Shown: positions 48,154 through 60,675, counted from the first letter of the stretch. The stretch: 64,000 bases of DNA from Phlebotomus papatasi (GCF_024763615.1 NC_077222.1:71982001-72046000); one strand, 5' to 3'. Notes: a model not told the origin generated them from the sequence alone. Made by a program: numbers and translations.

Positions 48154-50560
48154 CTAGGAACCTATTTTGAAATTTGTTACCCAACTATTTCCTAAAATAA
48201 ATAATGTAATTTGAACAAAAATATTTATTATTGCAAATGAAGGCTGCCGGAGGGAGGGTTCCAGACGTCTCATAGGATACCGAAAATGGTCAGGATTATC
48301 CACTATAGATAGCTTCTGTAGAAAGAACAGTAAGATAAATCGGCTTATGGTTTTCGGGCTTTATAGAAGATAAAAATGTCTAAATCTTGATCATTTATCA
48401 TTTTAGATCTTTTTCGGTTTTAATTGTAATTTTTTTAGTTTGAACTTCTTATCCAGTTTTTAAGTATTTCGAGTTGTATCGCATTAAAATCTCTTCTACT
48501 GTAAGCTAATCTAGTCTTCTGATCTGATAGGCAATAATCAAAGATAGGGAGGGATCAAGGGGGAGATATTAGGGTCGGAAGTGGTGTACAGGTGAAAATA
48601 AAGTGCTTTGAAGTCTTTGGAAGTGGGAGTGCTCAAATATAAAGTTTGTTGTCTAATTAGGTATTTTTCAGACTACGTTATTTTACCAGTGAGAATTTCA
48701 TTAAGTTATACGATTTTTGAAAGTTTTTTTCGTGTGCATATACAGTGCACAGTGTAAGGGTGACGAAAAAGCTTCACTGAAACCTTATAGAGTGATTTGG
48801 ATGGCAAGAAAGCAGAAGAATCCTCATCAAAAACATCTGCCGATCCGTGGCTCACCCCCTTCCGATCCGTGGAACCTAGTCCTCGGCGAGTGGCCTTCAA
48901 AGTTGAAGTCAATTTCTTACTTTCACATACAAATGCATATGGGATTTTTTCTGCACTCGTGATCGTTATGCTAAATATTTAAAAAGTGAAAAGTTTTTTC
49001 CGTATTATAAGATACCTTTCCGTATGGAGGGATAAATATACTAAATTTTTGTTTAAATAAATTTTTTCCTTGGAGCACTGTGAGCTGAGTCCGAGATCAA
49101 TTTAGGAATTGGCTTCAAATATGTAGCTCCATATAAAAAGGCCAACTTGCCAGGCGCTTGCGTGGAACACACTGCATCTTTGCATTTAAATTTAAGCCGA
49201 TATATTAGAAATTTCCATAAATAATAAAAGTGTAAATACACGGAAATAGTTAAATGAATCATTAATGTATCGATTGCCATATGAAAAGCTACCAAATAGT
49301 ATTTTGGGTCTCATATTTTCAGCTAAATATGGAGCATGTCTCTTAACATTCCGATCCGTGGTACACTTCCCTTATGTTGCGATAAAGAACCTTTTTTGGA
49401 TCGATTGTCGACAGGTGATGAGAAATTGATCTAATATAATAATAACGAAAAGGACCCAGAAAAAATAGCCAGGCATGTTGCAAAAATTGATTAGTAAATC
49501 ATCAGAAACTTTCCTTTTAATTTTATGGATTTTGAAACCAGAGTGAGAATCAAGCTTAATAAATAGTGGAAATACGTATGAAGTGCCGAATTAGGTGTTA
49601 CACTCGTACTTTTAGACTTTTAGACGTACTTTTAGACTCTTCCAGACTTTTCAGCACAGTTTCAATAATTACAAACGAAATTACTTTTGTTTTAGACATT
49701 ATATTTTCCAAAAGCAGCTTCGCTAGTCTCTTAGGAAAATTCAAAATATGTTGATACCTTTTCATCTGGCACTAGAAAATCAAAATAAAAGAAAAATTTT
49801 AAAAACATGAGTAAAAATTATTTTTTTGAGATTTTTAAAAAGTTTTCCTAATTAGATTGTTCATCAGATTAAATAAATTACTGATTTCTAAGTATGAGAA
49901 GTGCAAGAAGTGCTGGAAGTATTGCCACATTTTCGAGAGAGTTGCGAAGTTTTGGAAGTGCGAAGGCCTCTTCCATACAAATCGTGGAAGTGCCTGGAAG
50001 TGGTGTACACATTTTCACCAAATATCTCCCCCTTGGGAGAAATAAAGATCATGTGGAAGTTCCAAGGATGTTTCCACAAATTTGTCGGATTTGTCCGCCC
50101 GGCCGGAACAAAATCGGAGTTATAACATATTTCCATGATACTAGTCTGACAAAAATCTGAGTCCGATTTGTATTATATTTTTCATTTAAAAATATATGAT
50201 ATTCGTACTCTGTAATTGTCCGAGATATGTTCCACTCATTCTACAGTGTCTCTGATATGTTCCACTGTCACAATAACATCGAAAATAAATGTGCAATTTT
50301 TTTACTATTTTGCAAAGATTTATACGAAAAGAGGCAGAAAAGTAGCCAATGAAGCTTAAGAATTACGTTTCCTGTAAGAAAATGGCCTCATCAGATGATA
50401 AAATTAATAATTGTGATTCACACGTACACGGCAGTCACACCAATACTAATGCTGGCAAAAAGTCTCTTCCACTAGTAAAACGACACAGTCTTTTATATGG
50501 AGGGTAGGCCTACAATCGGCCTACTATCCTGACTATAGTAGGCCTACTCTACCTATTAGT
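48154..50560. other. NOC4 to WDR24 intergenic DNA
   Basis: NOC4 poly(A) signals AATAAA begin near 48198. The remainder is 2.4 kb with no recognised gene. A patch at about 49880-50130 has AGAAGTGC/GGAAGTG words, giving overlapping open frames in several registers without a domain. No paired terminal repeats found. Confidence 0.45.
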
Positions 50561-50669
50561 ATATAATATTTATCTAATATTGTATAACATTTGTTCCGGC
50601 CGGGCGAGGAACATTTATTTTCACACAAAATTGTTTCAAAGTCCCGACCACCAGAGGAGCTGCTTACCC

Positions 50670-50690
50670 CAATCAGCTGATTTTGACATT
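50670..50690 (+). promoter_or_regulatory. AWCAGCTGWT core-promoter motif of WDR24
   Basis: CCAATCAGCTGATTTTGACA about 75 bases before the WDR24 ATG contains ATCAGCTGAT, a match to the E-box-type motif AWCAGCTGWT described in Drosophila core promoters. The same motif with shared flank stands upstream of the next gene. Position and match are seen; use as a promoter is inferred. Confidence 0.6.
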
Positions 50691-50748
50691 ACCACAAAGT
50701 GTAAACAATGCGTACGTTATTGTTTTTCTTGCAATTTTCCTCGTAAAA

Positions 50749-53700
50749 ATGGCAAATTCTTCAACTGTATCAATCCGAATATGCCAGGAAGGGCATGCAA
50801 ATGCTCTGGCACTCAATAAAGACTGCACCCAGATTGCCGTTGCAGGCAGAAGTCTCCTGAAAGTGTTCTCCATTGAAAGTGATAGCTTCACCGAGGTGTG
50901 CAATATGCGTGGAGGAAAAAATCAAAATCTCAGCTATTCCTCCAACGATGTGACCTGGAGTTACTTGGAACAGAACATTTTGGCTACAGCAGCCACCAAT
51001 GGGGTGGTTTCTGTGTGGGATTTATCACGTTTTGGACGACACAAGCAACTACTTGTCTATCAGGATCACGAACGTACTGCACATTCAGTGACCTTTCATC
51101 CTACAGAAGCCAATTTGCTAATTTCTGGATCTCAGGATGGAACAATCAAGTGCTTTGACACTCGCATAGATAAAGCCATCATGACGTACTTTAGTAATTC
51201 CGAAAGTGTACGAGATGTAAAATTCAGTCCTCACAGTCCAAACACATTTGCTGCTGTGTCTGAAAATGGAACCGTTCAACTCTGGGACATCCGGAGGTTT
51301 GGAAAAAAATACCTTTAATTTTCCTTTTGGGGGTTTGTTTAAGACAAATTTTCTTTGCCATTTCAGGTCTGAGAAATGTACAACACAATTTACAGCTCAC
51401 AGTGGTCCAATTTATACCTGCGATTGGCATCCGACTCAACAGTGGTTGGCAACGGGAAGCCGAGACAAGCAAATAAAGGTAAGAATTGATGAAAAAATTA
51501 TGATTCATTTCAGCGAAATGCATTCAAATAGGTCAAAAAGTATCTATATCATCTATATTCGATTTAAAGTAGCGAATAATTGGCCCTGAATTAACCTTTA
51601 ACCCTTAGACGAGTTGTCAAGGTCATAAATTAGGGGAGTCCGGGAATTAGGCCAACAATCAATTTGTTCTAAAAAATGATAAAATGGAGCTCTTCGTGAA
51701 CTAGTTTTTCGCATGGTCTTTTGGCCATTAAATTGATTCATAAATTACAAAAACATTTCAAAATCGAAAATCTATAAAGAAATACATTTCAGGATTTTCT
51801 GGCATGAGTTACAAGCATACGGATAAACAAAAAATGTGAATACGAGAATGATAAGTGATTTAATTACTTATATTGCTTATATTTAATCTGTTCATTTCAT
51901 TACTTATTTCAAGACCTTTCCAAAAATTTCAAATTTATTCAAATTGCTTGAAAAGTAGACTTTCTAGACTGGTTAAACTTTGACCTTCAAAATTCAAAAT
52001 GGCGAATTTTAGATCATAGGTATTGGACGAAATATTCACCTGGATGATCTCCAAAACATATTCAAAAATAAAAGAAATTGTAGGAGTCATCATTGGGTCG
52101 ACTTATGGGGGAGGTCCCCCGAAGAGCGGATCTTCGTATTTTTTACCGTTTGCCCTCTACATAGGTAACACGTTTACGGACAGAAAAAAAGAAAATTAAA
52201 AAAAGATTGGTCATTTATGGGTACTTAACCGATTCATTAGTGATTGTGACTTATGTAGCCGAGTTGAAATTATCAAGACCTTTCCAAAAAATCTAAATTT
52301 AACCAAATCGGTTGAAAAATAGTCCCTCTAAAGTAGTGAAACTTTGACTTTCAAAAATTCATAATGGCGATTTCATTTTAGATTTGTAGGTACAGTGGCG
52401 ACAAGATAAATAGCACACCTTTAATGATTTTCCTATTTTGTTGTTTTATGATACAATATCAATCTTTATACCTGATCATGCTTCATTTTTTAGAAATATA
52501 ATTATTTATTATTCGTATCTGTTAAAATCATGTGTTTTTGTCATTTTATGAGTTTAGGTATAATTCGCGCAGACAATTTAAATAGCACACTTTTTTCTCT
52601 GAAAATATTACCTAAAATTTACTTTTATTTTAAATTTCAATATATTCCTGTATTTTTGATCATTTGTAGGCATGAATGCCACAAATTTTTGTAAAATAAA
52701 TTTATAAGAACTGAAAAATCATGTAAATAAAGTCTTTGGTGCAGATGTACATGTTTTACGTATGAAATTTTAGGATAACTAAGATTTTCTTTTTTGTAAA
52801 TTCCATTGTTCAAGGAAGATAACCATTGATTCAATAATTTTTTATGATCAAACTTACAAATCACGCAGAAAGCTCGACAATACAATTCGTCAGTTAAATC
52901 AGCATTTGTCGTAACTTCCTTTTGACAACTTTTCAGGAGACGAAATTTTCAGTTAAGCATTATTTTTCTTAAAAATGAGCCCCGAATGCGATACGTTTGA
53001 GTCAAAATTATAAAAGTGGCACTAATAAACTTTAAGTTAACTTGAGAAAATCTTTATAAAATGATTTAAAAGCTGAGATATTGAGAATTATGTTAGGAGA
53101 AACACAATAAGATTTTATCGTAACTTGCATCGTTTATAAAGCCGTAACTTCTAATGTATGGAGATCTTGAAAGTTACGACAATTTTCAAAAACACATTAT
53201 ATCAATTTTAATTACTCTAGTGATAATGAGTGCCTTTATTTCACTAAATTAGTCAATTAAACTGTGGCCCTTGTCACTAAAAGCTATTATTTCATAAATT
53301 TTATTTAATAAATTTTGTGCGCCGCATCGCTTGTTTTGTTTTGAAATAATGACAGATCGGCAGGGATTTTTCCTCACTTTTTTCTCACAAATATCGAATT
53401 AAAATGATTTAATGTTGCATTATTCGCACTGTCTTTGGATATATGGGAAAGTTTGTGAACGTTTTAATGAGAAATATTAAATTTTTGCTGCAAATTACAA
53501 GTCACGCAAATGAGCAAAAGAAGTTACGGCAAATGCTGATTAGAGCAAATTTTGTATGAAAATTTGGAAGTTACGACAAATTCTGATAAATTTTTATTAA
53601 TTAAGGACACTTACGATAATTTTTGTTTAAAATAATTCTTAATGGGCCTATAAATGTTTCTTTTTCTCAAGTGAGTTTAATAAACAAAATTACGCCGATT

Positions 53701-56700
53701 CACAATATGTATATATCCTAAAATCGCAAAAATGAAGTTACGACAAATGCTGATTTAACTGACGATTTCTTAATAGAACTTTCAGGTTTTTCTTCATACT
53801 CAAAATGTAATTATATACAAGTTCATTTATTATTATTAGTTTCGTCAATTAAAAGCATATTTTTCCTATAAATAAAGTATTACAGTGTCCGAAACTGTGC
53901 TATTTATCTTGTCGCCACTGTATGTTTGGACTAAATTTTCACCTGGACAACCTCCGAAACATATCCAAAAAGTGAATAAAAGATGGTTTGAGAGGGGAAA
54001 AAAATAAAAGCGTCTGGAGATATGTTTTTTTTATTGGGGGTTACCGAAGACCGGAAGTTGATATCTTTTACCGTTTAAGTTCCAGGACGGTGACGAAATT
54101 GAAAAATAGCGAATAATGTAACTGCTCTCTCTTTGAGTTCGAGCAGTAATACAATTAAGTTACACTTACGCAAAAAATAATATCGCAATCGAAATTTCTA
54201 GACATGCTTTATTTTCTTATTACGTGGATAAGGTTGTCAGTCTTATGATGAATTTTTTGAACCGTGAGATCATGTACAGGTTCACTGGGTCCAATTCGAA
54301 TATATTGAATGCCAGAAAAAGTCCTAGTGACTTAAAAGGGATGCGGAACCCGGGACATTTGTTTTACACATCCTAGAACGAGTACTCTCTATATCGTTTA
54401 ATTCACTGAAACGGTTATTTCCGTCTGAAACCATATCAGTCTTATCAAGTATCCAAGGACCTTTTCAATGACCCTAAATTTGTCTCAATCAGCATAGAAA
54501 ATATGCCCTCTAGAGCCTTTTCCATTTTTCATTTTGAAGAACCGTTACTAGCGTTATGTTTCCATTATATTTTCGTATATGGACCAAAACGTTTTCGCAT
54601 AAACTATCTTCGAGATTATCTACGAGCTTAACGTATTTGAAACATCCTTCATTTCTGTTCTATTTGAATACATGTACCAAATATTATTATTTAAATTAAT
54701 ATAGAGTTAAATAAAAGAAAAACCATTTGTATTTATATAAAAAAAACCTTCCAAGGTCTGGAATATGGGCTCAAAAGCAGCTTTAGAGTACACAATACAC
54801 ACTATAGCCGTAGTGGGACGCGTCAAGTGGCGTCCGGATAAGATGTATCACATTGCTAGTTGTGCACTCGTCGTGGATTACAGTATCTACATCTGGGATG
54901 TTAGACGGCCCTACATTCCCTATGCTTCCTTCAATGAACACACAAATGTGACAACGGGTATTGGATGGAAGGGAAGTGATCCATATGTGCTACTCTCCAC
55001 TAGCAAAGATTCAACAATCTACAAGCATGCTTTCAAAGATGCCCAACGCCCTTCCATGAGGGCCAATCCTCAGGGGGCTTCGGTCAACTATCGAGGAGAT
55101 TTACTGTATGCCTATAAGACCAAAGTAACACCACCCATTACACCTAGCAGCTCCAAGGCTAGTCTTTTGAGGTAAAACAAAGACTTACTTGAACTATTGT
55201 GAGAGTAGGACATTAAATACCGTTTGTCCCTTTCAGTACAAGACCCAAGCAACCCACAAAGACTGATCACTTTCACCTGGCTAAATCAAATCTACAGAAT
55301 TTTCTCTCAAGACCCGATCAGGGAAGTTTCACCAAAGACGTATCCCATCTATCGCCTCTCCGTGAATTTCTGAGCCTTAAGGGTTGTGCCAAGGAGTACA
55401 AATTGGTTGGTAAGTGCTTGGCAGAATTGTGCGAACACAACATGAATGTGGCCAAAAAATATGGGAAAGTACATGTTGCAATGCTGTGGATGTGGGTCAA
55501 AAATCTTTATGCAACAACAACCTTCAACAGTAACGTGAAATCTGAACCACGAACTTCAACAAGTGGCTCAAATCTCCTGGGAAGTCGTCTAATGTCCCAA
55601 ACGTCGAATCAATCGACAAATGTTTGGGATGAAAATGCCGGAAGTCGTGATGATGATGAAAGTGTTGGGTAAGTTATAATATCAATCATCAATTTTGTCC
55701 TTCATACTTGAAATTTCAAAATCGAAAATTTTCAAAGTTTTAGTTCGTAGATAGAACAAAAAGGCTATATCTTGAAAATATATTTTTTTCATTTGTTTTT
55801 GTTTTTTTTGGGGGATTCGTCTTCGTTTTTGGAATAATTTAAATCTAAATTGTGAAAAATGTAAATTAAGGATGGATTCAAAGGTCTGACAGAACGGACC
55901 TGAGGACGGATTTTAGACGAATAAATACTGATATATTCATTAAAGTTTGGACCACAATTTTAAATAAATCTGATGACTCATAAATTTAACAACAATTCTA
56001 AATTAAGGTCGTTTTTAAAGGGTCAGAGAAAAATGCTTTGCTAAGGTCCTAAGCTAGATTAGTAGGGGAAAATGCGGCAAGCTCAAAATTTCAAAATTCT
56101 CAAAAATTTCAAACACAACGAGCCTTAATTTTTTTACCATAGCCAGAGATAACCCTTTTATTACATTCTCAAAAATCTGAAATTTTAAGAGATTCGAGTA
56201 TAGGAAATAAAAAATCGGAATTTTGAGCGCTGCTTTTTAAAATATTTTACAGCCGATAAAAATTTTGATACAATTTTGATATAGGGGAAGGTTGTGCAGC
56301 TTCGTATTGAAAAAGGTGTCCAAGATTTAAGCTTTTTTACTGAATTCCACCTCAGAAAATTCCTGGAAATCTATGGATTTTTCTCTACAAGAAAATGAAA
56401 ATGTAGTGGTGATTTTTACAAAGCTGCCCTGGTTTCCTCAGCTTCGTACAACATTTTGCTCACCTATGTAGGCCTCATTTTCCCCGGAAAAATTACACTG
56501 GACACAAAAATTTGCGCATCACTGCCTAGATGGAACTTTCATCTATTTTGTTTTTACCGTTTGTAGAAGCTATCACGAATTAAAAAATCAATTTTATGCT
56601 ATTTTTCTAACACATGTTTTTTGAAACTTGAAAAATCATTTTTGCTCTGCAAGTCTGACAGTAAATTAAGCACTTGGTTGGGTCTCATAATCACAGCTAT

Positions 56701-59700
56701 TGTAATCATCGGATTTTCTCTAACACCTCCAATCGGTCTTACAGAATATATTTCGAACGTAACTGATTTCGGTAGCGACCAATTTAAAATGAAATGTGTT
56801 AAGTTCCACTTAAAAATAAGGAAATTTCAATCAGATATGCTCAAAATGCACCTGATTGGCAATTAAAGAATCACATCTACTATAAACAATTTGGTTTCAT
56901 CGCTGCACAAATAAGAAAACACTAATCACAGCTATTGTAATCTTCGGATTTTCACTAACACCTACAACAGAACATTTTTTTGATTCCGAAAATTACCAGT
57001 GACCAATTTAAAGTAAAATGTAGAAAATTCCACTTGAAAACAAAACAAATTAGATGAAAAATGCCTAAAACGCACCGCATGGGCAATGAAGGAACCACAC
57101 CTACAATAAGCAGAGGGCAAATTATTGAAATCGTACTCGCACCCGTCAGCTCTTTAGATGCCGAGAGAAAACCACTTGCACACCCAGCAGATTCAAATCC
57201 TTTTGTAATTACTTCTTAATAATATGAAGTATTTTGCTGCAAGTACTCAAGAATCTGCGGGATGTGCGAGTGGATTTCTCTCGGCCCACTAAAGAGGTGA
57301 CGGGTGCGAGTACGATTTCAATAATTTGCCTTCAGATTTAGGCTTAATGTTTGATTTGACAGAAGTGAAACAAAAACATCTGATCAAGTCTCAGTTTCGT
57401 GAAAAATGTTTAATCATCCAATTCCCTTGTGAAAAATATCCATCAGAAATGGAATATCTGATGGGCCAAATATTCCAGAGCGGCACGCACAGTGTGACCT
57501 TAAACAGTTACGACGACTGAGGAATTCTCAAAATCGATGGTTAATAATTTTGACAAATGTTTTTACGAAGCTTCAAAATCCAATTTTCGTGACCTGCAAA
57601 GGTGGTAATTTTTGTGAATTTTCCTCCACACACAAAAACAACTGCCTTCAAGGAAAAGATTTCACAGTAAATATTAACCTTGATAAACCCTCTATAACTT
57701 GGAATATTGTTTTTTTTTTTTCGAAAAGACACTTAAAGTGTGAAAAATGCGCAAAATATAACACAGCAGAATTACGATTTTTGGCTAATTTTTTATTTTT
57801 GCGTTTTGAACCCAGGAAAAAAGGTCTAGGCTTCCAAGTGTGTCAGGAAATGTGAGATGTTGGACTAGCTATTAGAATATATGACCATGGATGAAATTCA
57901 TTTAGTAACTTGGAAAAAAATCAAGTTTTACGAAGCTGCAACATTACGAAGCTGCAAAATTCTTCCCCTAAAGTTGATACACAGTTTCTGTGTAATGCCC
58001 TCTAGACACATTTACGACTTAAGCTGAGAGACGACTTAACGTAATTATAATCAAAATAATGATCTGATTACATTTCCATCAGTTTCTGACTAAGACGTCT
58101 TTTGGATTAAGCCAAGAAATGGCTTAGTTAGAGGGAAACTGATCGGAAATTTAGTTAAAACATTATTTTGATTATAATTACGCTCTCGGCTTAAATCTTA
58201 AGGTGTCTAGGTCAGGGCATAAACCGATCTCCATTAGGAATTTTATAATTTTAATCATAATCTCTTTAACCAATTAAATATTAAATACTTGCGACAGATA
58301 TTAAGCAAATGGGGGACGAAAGAGGCAAAAGCTTAAAGAAATTTGACACTTTAAAGATCTTTGTCGGAGTATAAAAAATGAGTATTTAAATTTTAAACAC
58401 CTGCTCAAAGAATTTAGACTTAATTTTTTGTCCCACAATTGAGAGGTATTTTTATTCATTTCACTGGGGGAGACTGGGGCAAAAAGTCACAAATCGAAAA
58501 TTTCAAAATTCAATATCTTCCAAGATAAATGAGATAACGGCTTACATTTTTTTCCATAGATAGCTTCCAAAGGCCTTCTTCGATGTTGTATTTTTCTTAG
58601 GAATTTAGAAAACAAAAACTATCAAAATTTTTAGCCCTATTTTTGAAATATTTTCCTTGAAGGATATATCAATTATTACCTATTTATTATTCAAAATTTA
58701 TGCACTCATGATTATTTCCTAAATGATTTGGATTCTTTGAATACGAAACCGCTATCTATTTTAGAATTTTACAAAGATTCTTCTCTCAATAAATCTTTTT
58801 TAATTAAGAACGACCACTTGGGGTAAAAAGTAGCAAAAGGTATGGAGCAAAAAGTAACAAAGACCGAAACAATTTATGATATCTCACGACAAAAAAAACA
58901 TCAATGCCATGTGTCGCCGCTTTTTGTTTGCATTGGTCAAACGATTTGCAGTCTTTTGTGTGTTTTTTTTCTAAAATTCCTTGAAAAACGTTTTTTATCG
59001 TTCAGATAGAGAAAACTCTGTTTTACAAAGGTGCAGGTGTAGAGAAATAAATTTCCTATGAAAATATGTTATCCAGGATTTTTTTTATTTACGGAATCCC
59101 GTAAAAAAGCGAATCAAAATGTGATAACATCCCATACCTAATACTATTTGCCCCATCATTTTTGAGAATGGTCAAAAAATTACGTTTTATAAAACGGCTC
59201 GATAAATGTATTTTCTTCTGTACAAAATAGAGGAAAATTACTTTCACAAAGTTGTAAAGCGGTAAATTTCCTATAAAACTGCGTTAATTTGAAATTTCTG
59301 GGGCGTACGAGTAGTTTGTAAAAAAAATAAAATATTCGTTTTGTGACTTTTTGTCCCAGTCTCCCCTATAATTCTATCTGATAGTCAAAGGATTAAAAAA
59401 ATAAGAAATCCTTTTTAAATTCCTTCACTTTAATTTCAAAGTCAATTTTCAGTTTTTTTTAGAATGTCTTTAAAGAATTTACCCTGTCAAACATCAAGTT
59501 AAAACTGCATTTAAATAACTAAATTTCAGATTGAAGCCAGACGACCAGAACCATTTGGAGCAGAAAAATGGGGAATTGTTCAATAACAATCAGACAAGAA
59601 TATCTTATCCACCAGTCAATGATGACGAATCGGACATGTCTTTCAATGATTTTATTTTTGGTGACGAAGAACTTACCATTGAGCACATGGATGTGACGCA

Positions 59701-60568
59701 TGTGAAAAATCTAAGAAATGGATTTCTCTATGTGGGACCTCATATGTGCAAAGAATGGTCATTACCCAATTCACCTCTGATTGGCAGCGATTTGCATGCA
59801 GCAAAGCATGAAACTCCCCCTGAGAGTTCACAAGAAACTACACCTGTAAGTCTACCGAATCATTTAGGGGAAAGTGAAATCCTAAGAAATATGCCTCTTG
59901 TTCTAGCCTCCCCATCCACCAAGTCTGATAAAGATGAGTTTCATGCCGTATGTGCCATACTGGGAACCACACGATGTTCTTGCCGATTGTCTGACTCTCC
60001 AAGCGGACATTGGGGATGTGCAGACGTCTGTATCTATCCTCATTGCTCTAGGGGAGAAGAGAAATGAGCTGCCAATAGACAAGGGTGTCCACGTAAGACT
60101 TTTCCTTCATTTTGATAAATTTAACCAATTTAACCATGAATATTTTGATAGGAAAATTGGCTCTTGGCTTACATTGACCTCCTCCATCGACATCAAATGT
60201 GGAATGAAGCGACTGAGATAATGAACTTGTCATGGATACCCAACATTTGTATGCTAAATGAGCAATCAACGGCAGTTTATACGAATTGTGGAATTTGTGG
60301 AAAACACCTGACGAGCAGGGCAGGATGGTATTGTGGAAAATGTCGTTCTTCTGATGCTTCAAAGTGCAGTGTATGCAATACAATTGTTCGAGGGCTCTAT
60401 GCTTGGTACATAAGGGATTTTCGGGGGAAATATCTATGTTTGGGCTTACCTTGTAAATTTTGCAGGTGTCAAGGATGCTCCCATGGAGGACATTTGGATC
60501 ATCTCAAGCAATGGTTCACTATTCACTCGAGGTGTCCTATTTGTGGGCATTTGTGTGAGTATGAATGA
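50749..60568 (+). CDS. Wdr24: WDR24, GATOR2 complex subunit
   Basis: WDR24 is part of GATOR2, which relieves GATOR1 repression of TORC1 at the lysosome when amino acids are present. Exons: 50749-51296, 51367-51478, 54756-55171, 55237-55668, 59530-59845, 59907-60092, 60152-60405 and 60466-60568 (TGA), giving about 788 residues, close to the human length. The N-terminal beta-propeller shows VVSVWDLSRF, TIKCFDTR, TVQLWDIRR, IKVWNMGS and IYIWDVRRPY. A middle helical part follows with QADIGDVQTSVSILIALGEK. The C-terminus is a zinc-binding RING-like domain: CGICGKHL, CGKC, CSVC, CQGC, HGGH and CPICGHLC. An apparent frame change near 59.9 kb is a 61-bp intron with good GTAAGT and TTCTAG ends. Introns 2 (3.3 kb) and 4 (3.9 kb) are full of transposons. 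Confidence 0.96.
52393..53920. mobile_element. TA-flanked Tc1/mariner-like element with nested insertion
   Basis: Left end CAGTGGCGACAAGATAAATA then GCACA; right end TGTGC then TATTTATCTTGTCGCCACTG. TA flanks both sides (52391-52392 and 53921-53922). Of 1528 bp, 877 belong to a nested element at 52888-53764, leaving about 650 bp. A minus-strand open segment at 52637-52885 ends at the nested insertion; its last part, NLWHSCLQMIKNTGIY, vaguely recalls a Tc1 transposase tail, too weak to rely on. Confidence 0.88.
52888..53764. mobile_element. Nested element with CGTCAGTTAAATCAGC ends
   Basis: CGTCAGTTAAATCAGCATTT then GTCGTAACTTCC at the left; GAAGTTACGACAAATGCTGA then TTTAACTGACG at the right. 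ATT precedes the left end and follows the right end, which might be a short target duplication. Interior repeats of AAGTTACGACAA at about 53150-53590 add internal structure. No gene. A solo terminus is at 16104-16140. Confidence 0.82.
56640..57112. repeat. 235-bp tandem duplication, diverged
   Basis: AATCACAGCTATTGTAATC then (A/T)TCGGATTTTC at 56689 recurs at 56924, followed in both by CTAACACCT, GACCAATTTAAA, TTCCACTT and CAATNAA(A/G)GAA. The two units are clearly diverged, so the duplication is not recent. Confidence 0.75.
57115..57330. mobile_element. Hairpin element, GGGCAAATTATTGAAATCG family
   Basis: GGCAAATTATTGAAATCGTA, CTCGCACCCGTCAGCTCTTT and CCGAGAGAAAACCACTTGCA are mirrored by TGCGAGTGGATTTCTCTCGG, AAAGAGGTGACGGGTGCGAG and TACGATTTCAATAATTTGCC. 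Arms of about 80 bp flank a 55-base loop. Non-coding, nested in the 56284-57968 element. Confidence 0.85.
57994..58222. mobile_element. Hairpin MITE, AATGCCCTCTAGACAC family
   Basis: TAATGCCCTCTAGACACATT at the left pairs with GGTGTCTAGGTCAGGGCATA at the right. GACTTAAGCTGAGAG and CTCTCGGCTTAAATC, then ATAATCAAAATAATG and CATTATTTTGATTAT, continue the arms. This compact copy lets the split copy at 18039-18708 be recognised. Confidence 0.85.
58465..59366. mobile_element. Element with GGGGAGACTGGGGCAAAAAG ends
   Basis: GGGGGAGACTGGGGCAAAAA then GTCACAAA at the left; TTTTGTGACTTTTTGTCCCA then GTCTCCCC at the right, followed by TA. About 900 bp. GGGGTAAAAAGTAGCAAAAG occurs again in the middle near 58820. 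No gene. Confidence 0.75.
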
Positions 60569-60675
60569 AAAAGACGAAACAGCGAACAAAGGAAAGGAAA
60601 CAAAAATGCGTGTACGCAAGTTGCTGAGATGAATAAAGTCGTTTTTTGTATGGACAAGGTCACTTTTGTTTGTAA

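Larger units (their letters stand above)
51860..54150. repeat. Two repeat X copies in WDR24 intron 2
   Basis: Copy one (about 51860-52185) is uninterrupted: ATTTTAGATCATAGGTATTG, GACGAAATATTCACCTGG and TTTACCGTTTGCCC. Copy two (about 52225-54150) has the same order but is split after TTTTAGATTTGTAGG by the transposon at 52393-53920, then resumes TGTTTGGACTAAATTTTCAC and CGAAGACCGGAAGTTGAT. Confidence 0.65.
56284..57968. mobile_element. TA-flanked element with GGGGAAGG...GCAGCTTCGTA ends
   Basis: TA then GGGGAAGGTTGTGCAGCTTC and GTA; the right end is TACGAAGCTGCAAAATTCTT and CCCC, then TA. About 1.7 kb in WDR24 intron 4. Inside are a 235-bp tandem duplication and a hairpin element (both listed). 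Open frames at 57326-57520 and 57550-57855 have no recognised domain. Confidence 0.7.

Noticed and set aside
52637..52885. Minus-strand open segment as a Tc1 transposase
   Set aside because: Only a vague similarity at its end, no DDE motif visible, and it begins at the edge of the nested element without an ATG.
56621..56866. Possible small membrane protein with a hydrophobic stretch
   Set aside because: It lies in a diverged tandem duplication within a transposon-like segment; the second unit does not keep the frame.
59846..59950. Apparent +1 frameshift in WDR24, with the frame changing near 59.93 kb
   Set aside because: A 61-bp intron (59846-59906) with a GTAAGT donor and TTCTAG acceptor restores the frame exactly, so no frameshift or recoding is needed.
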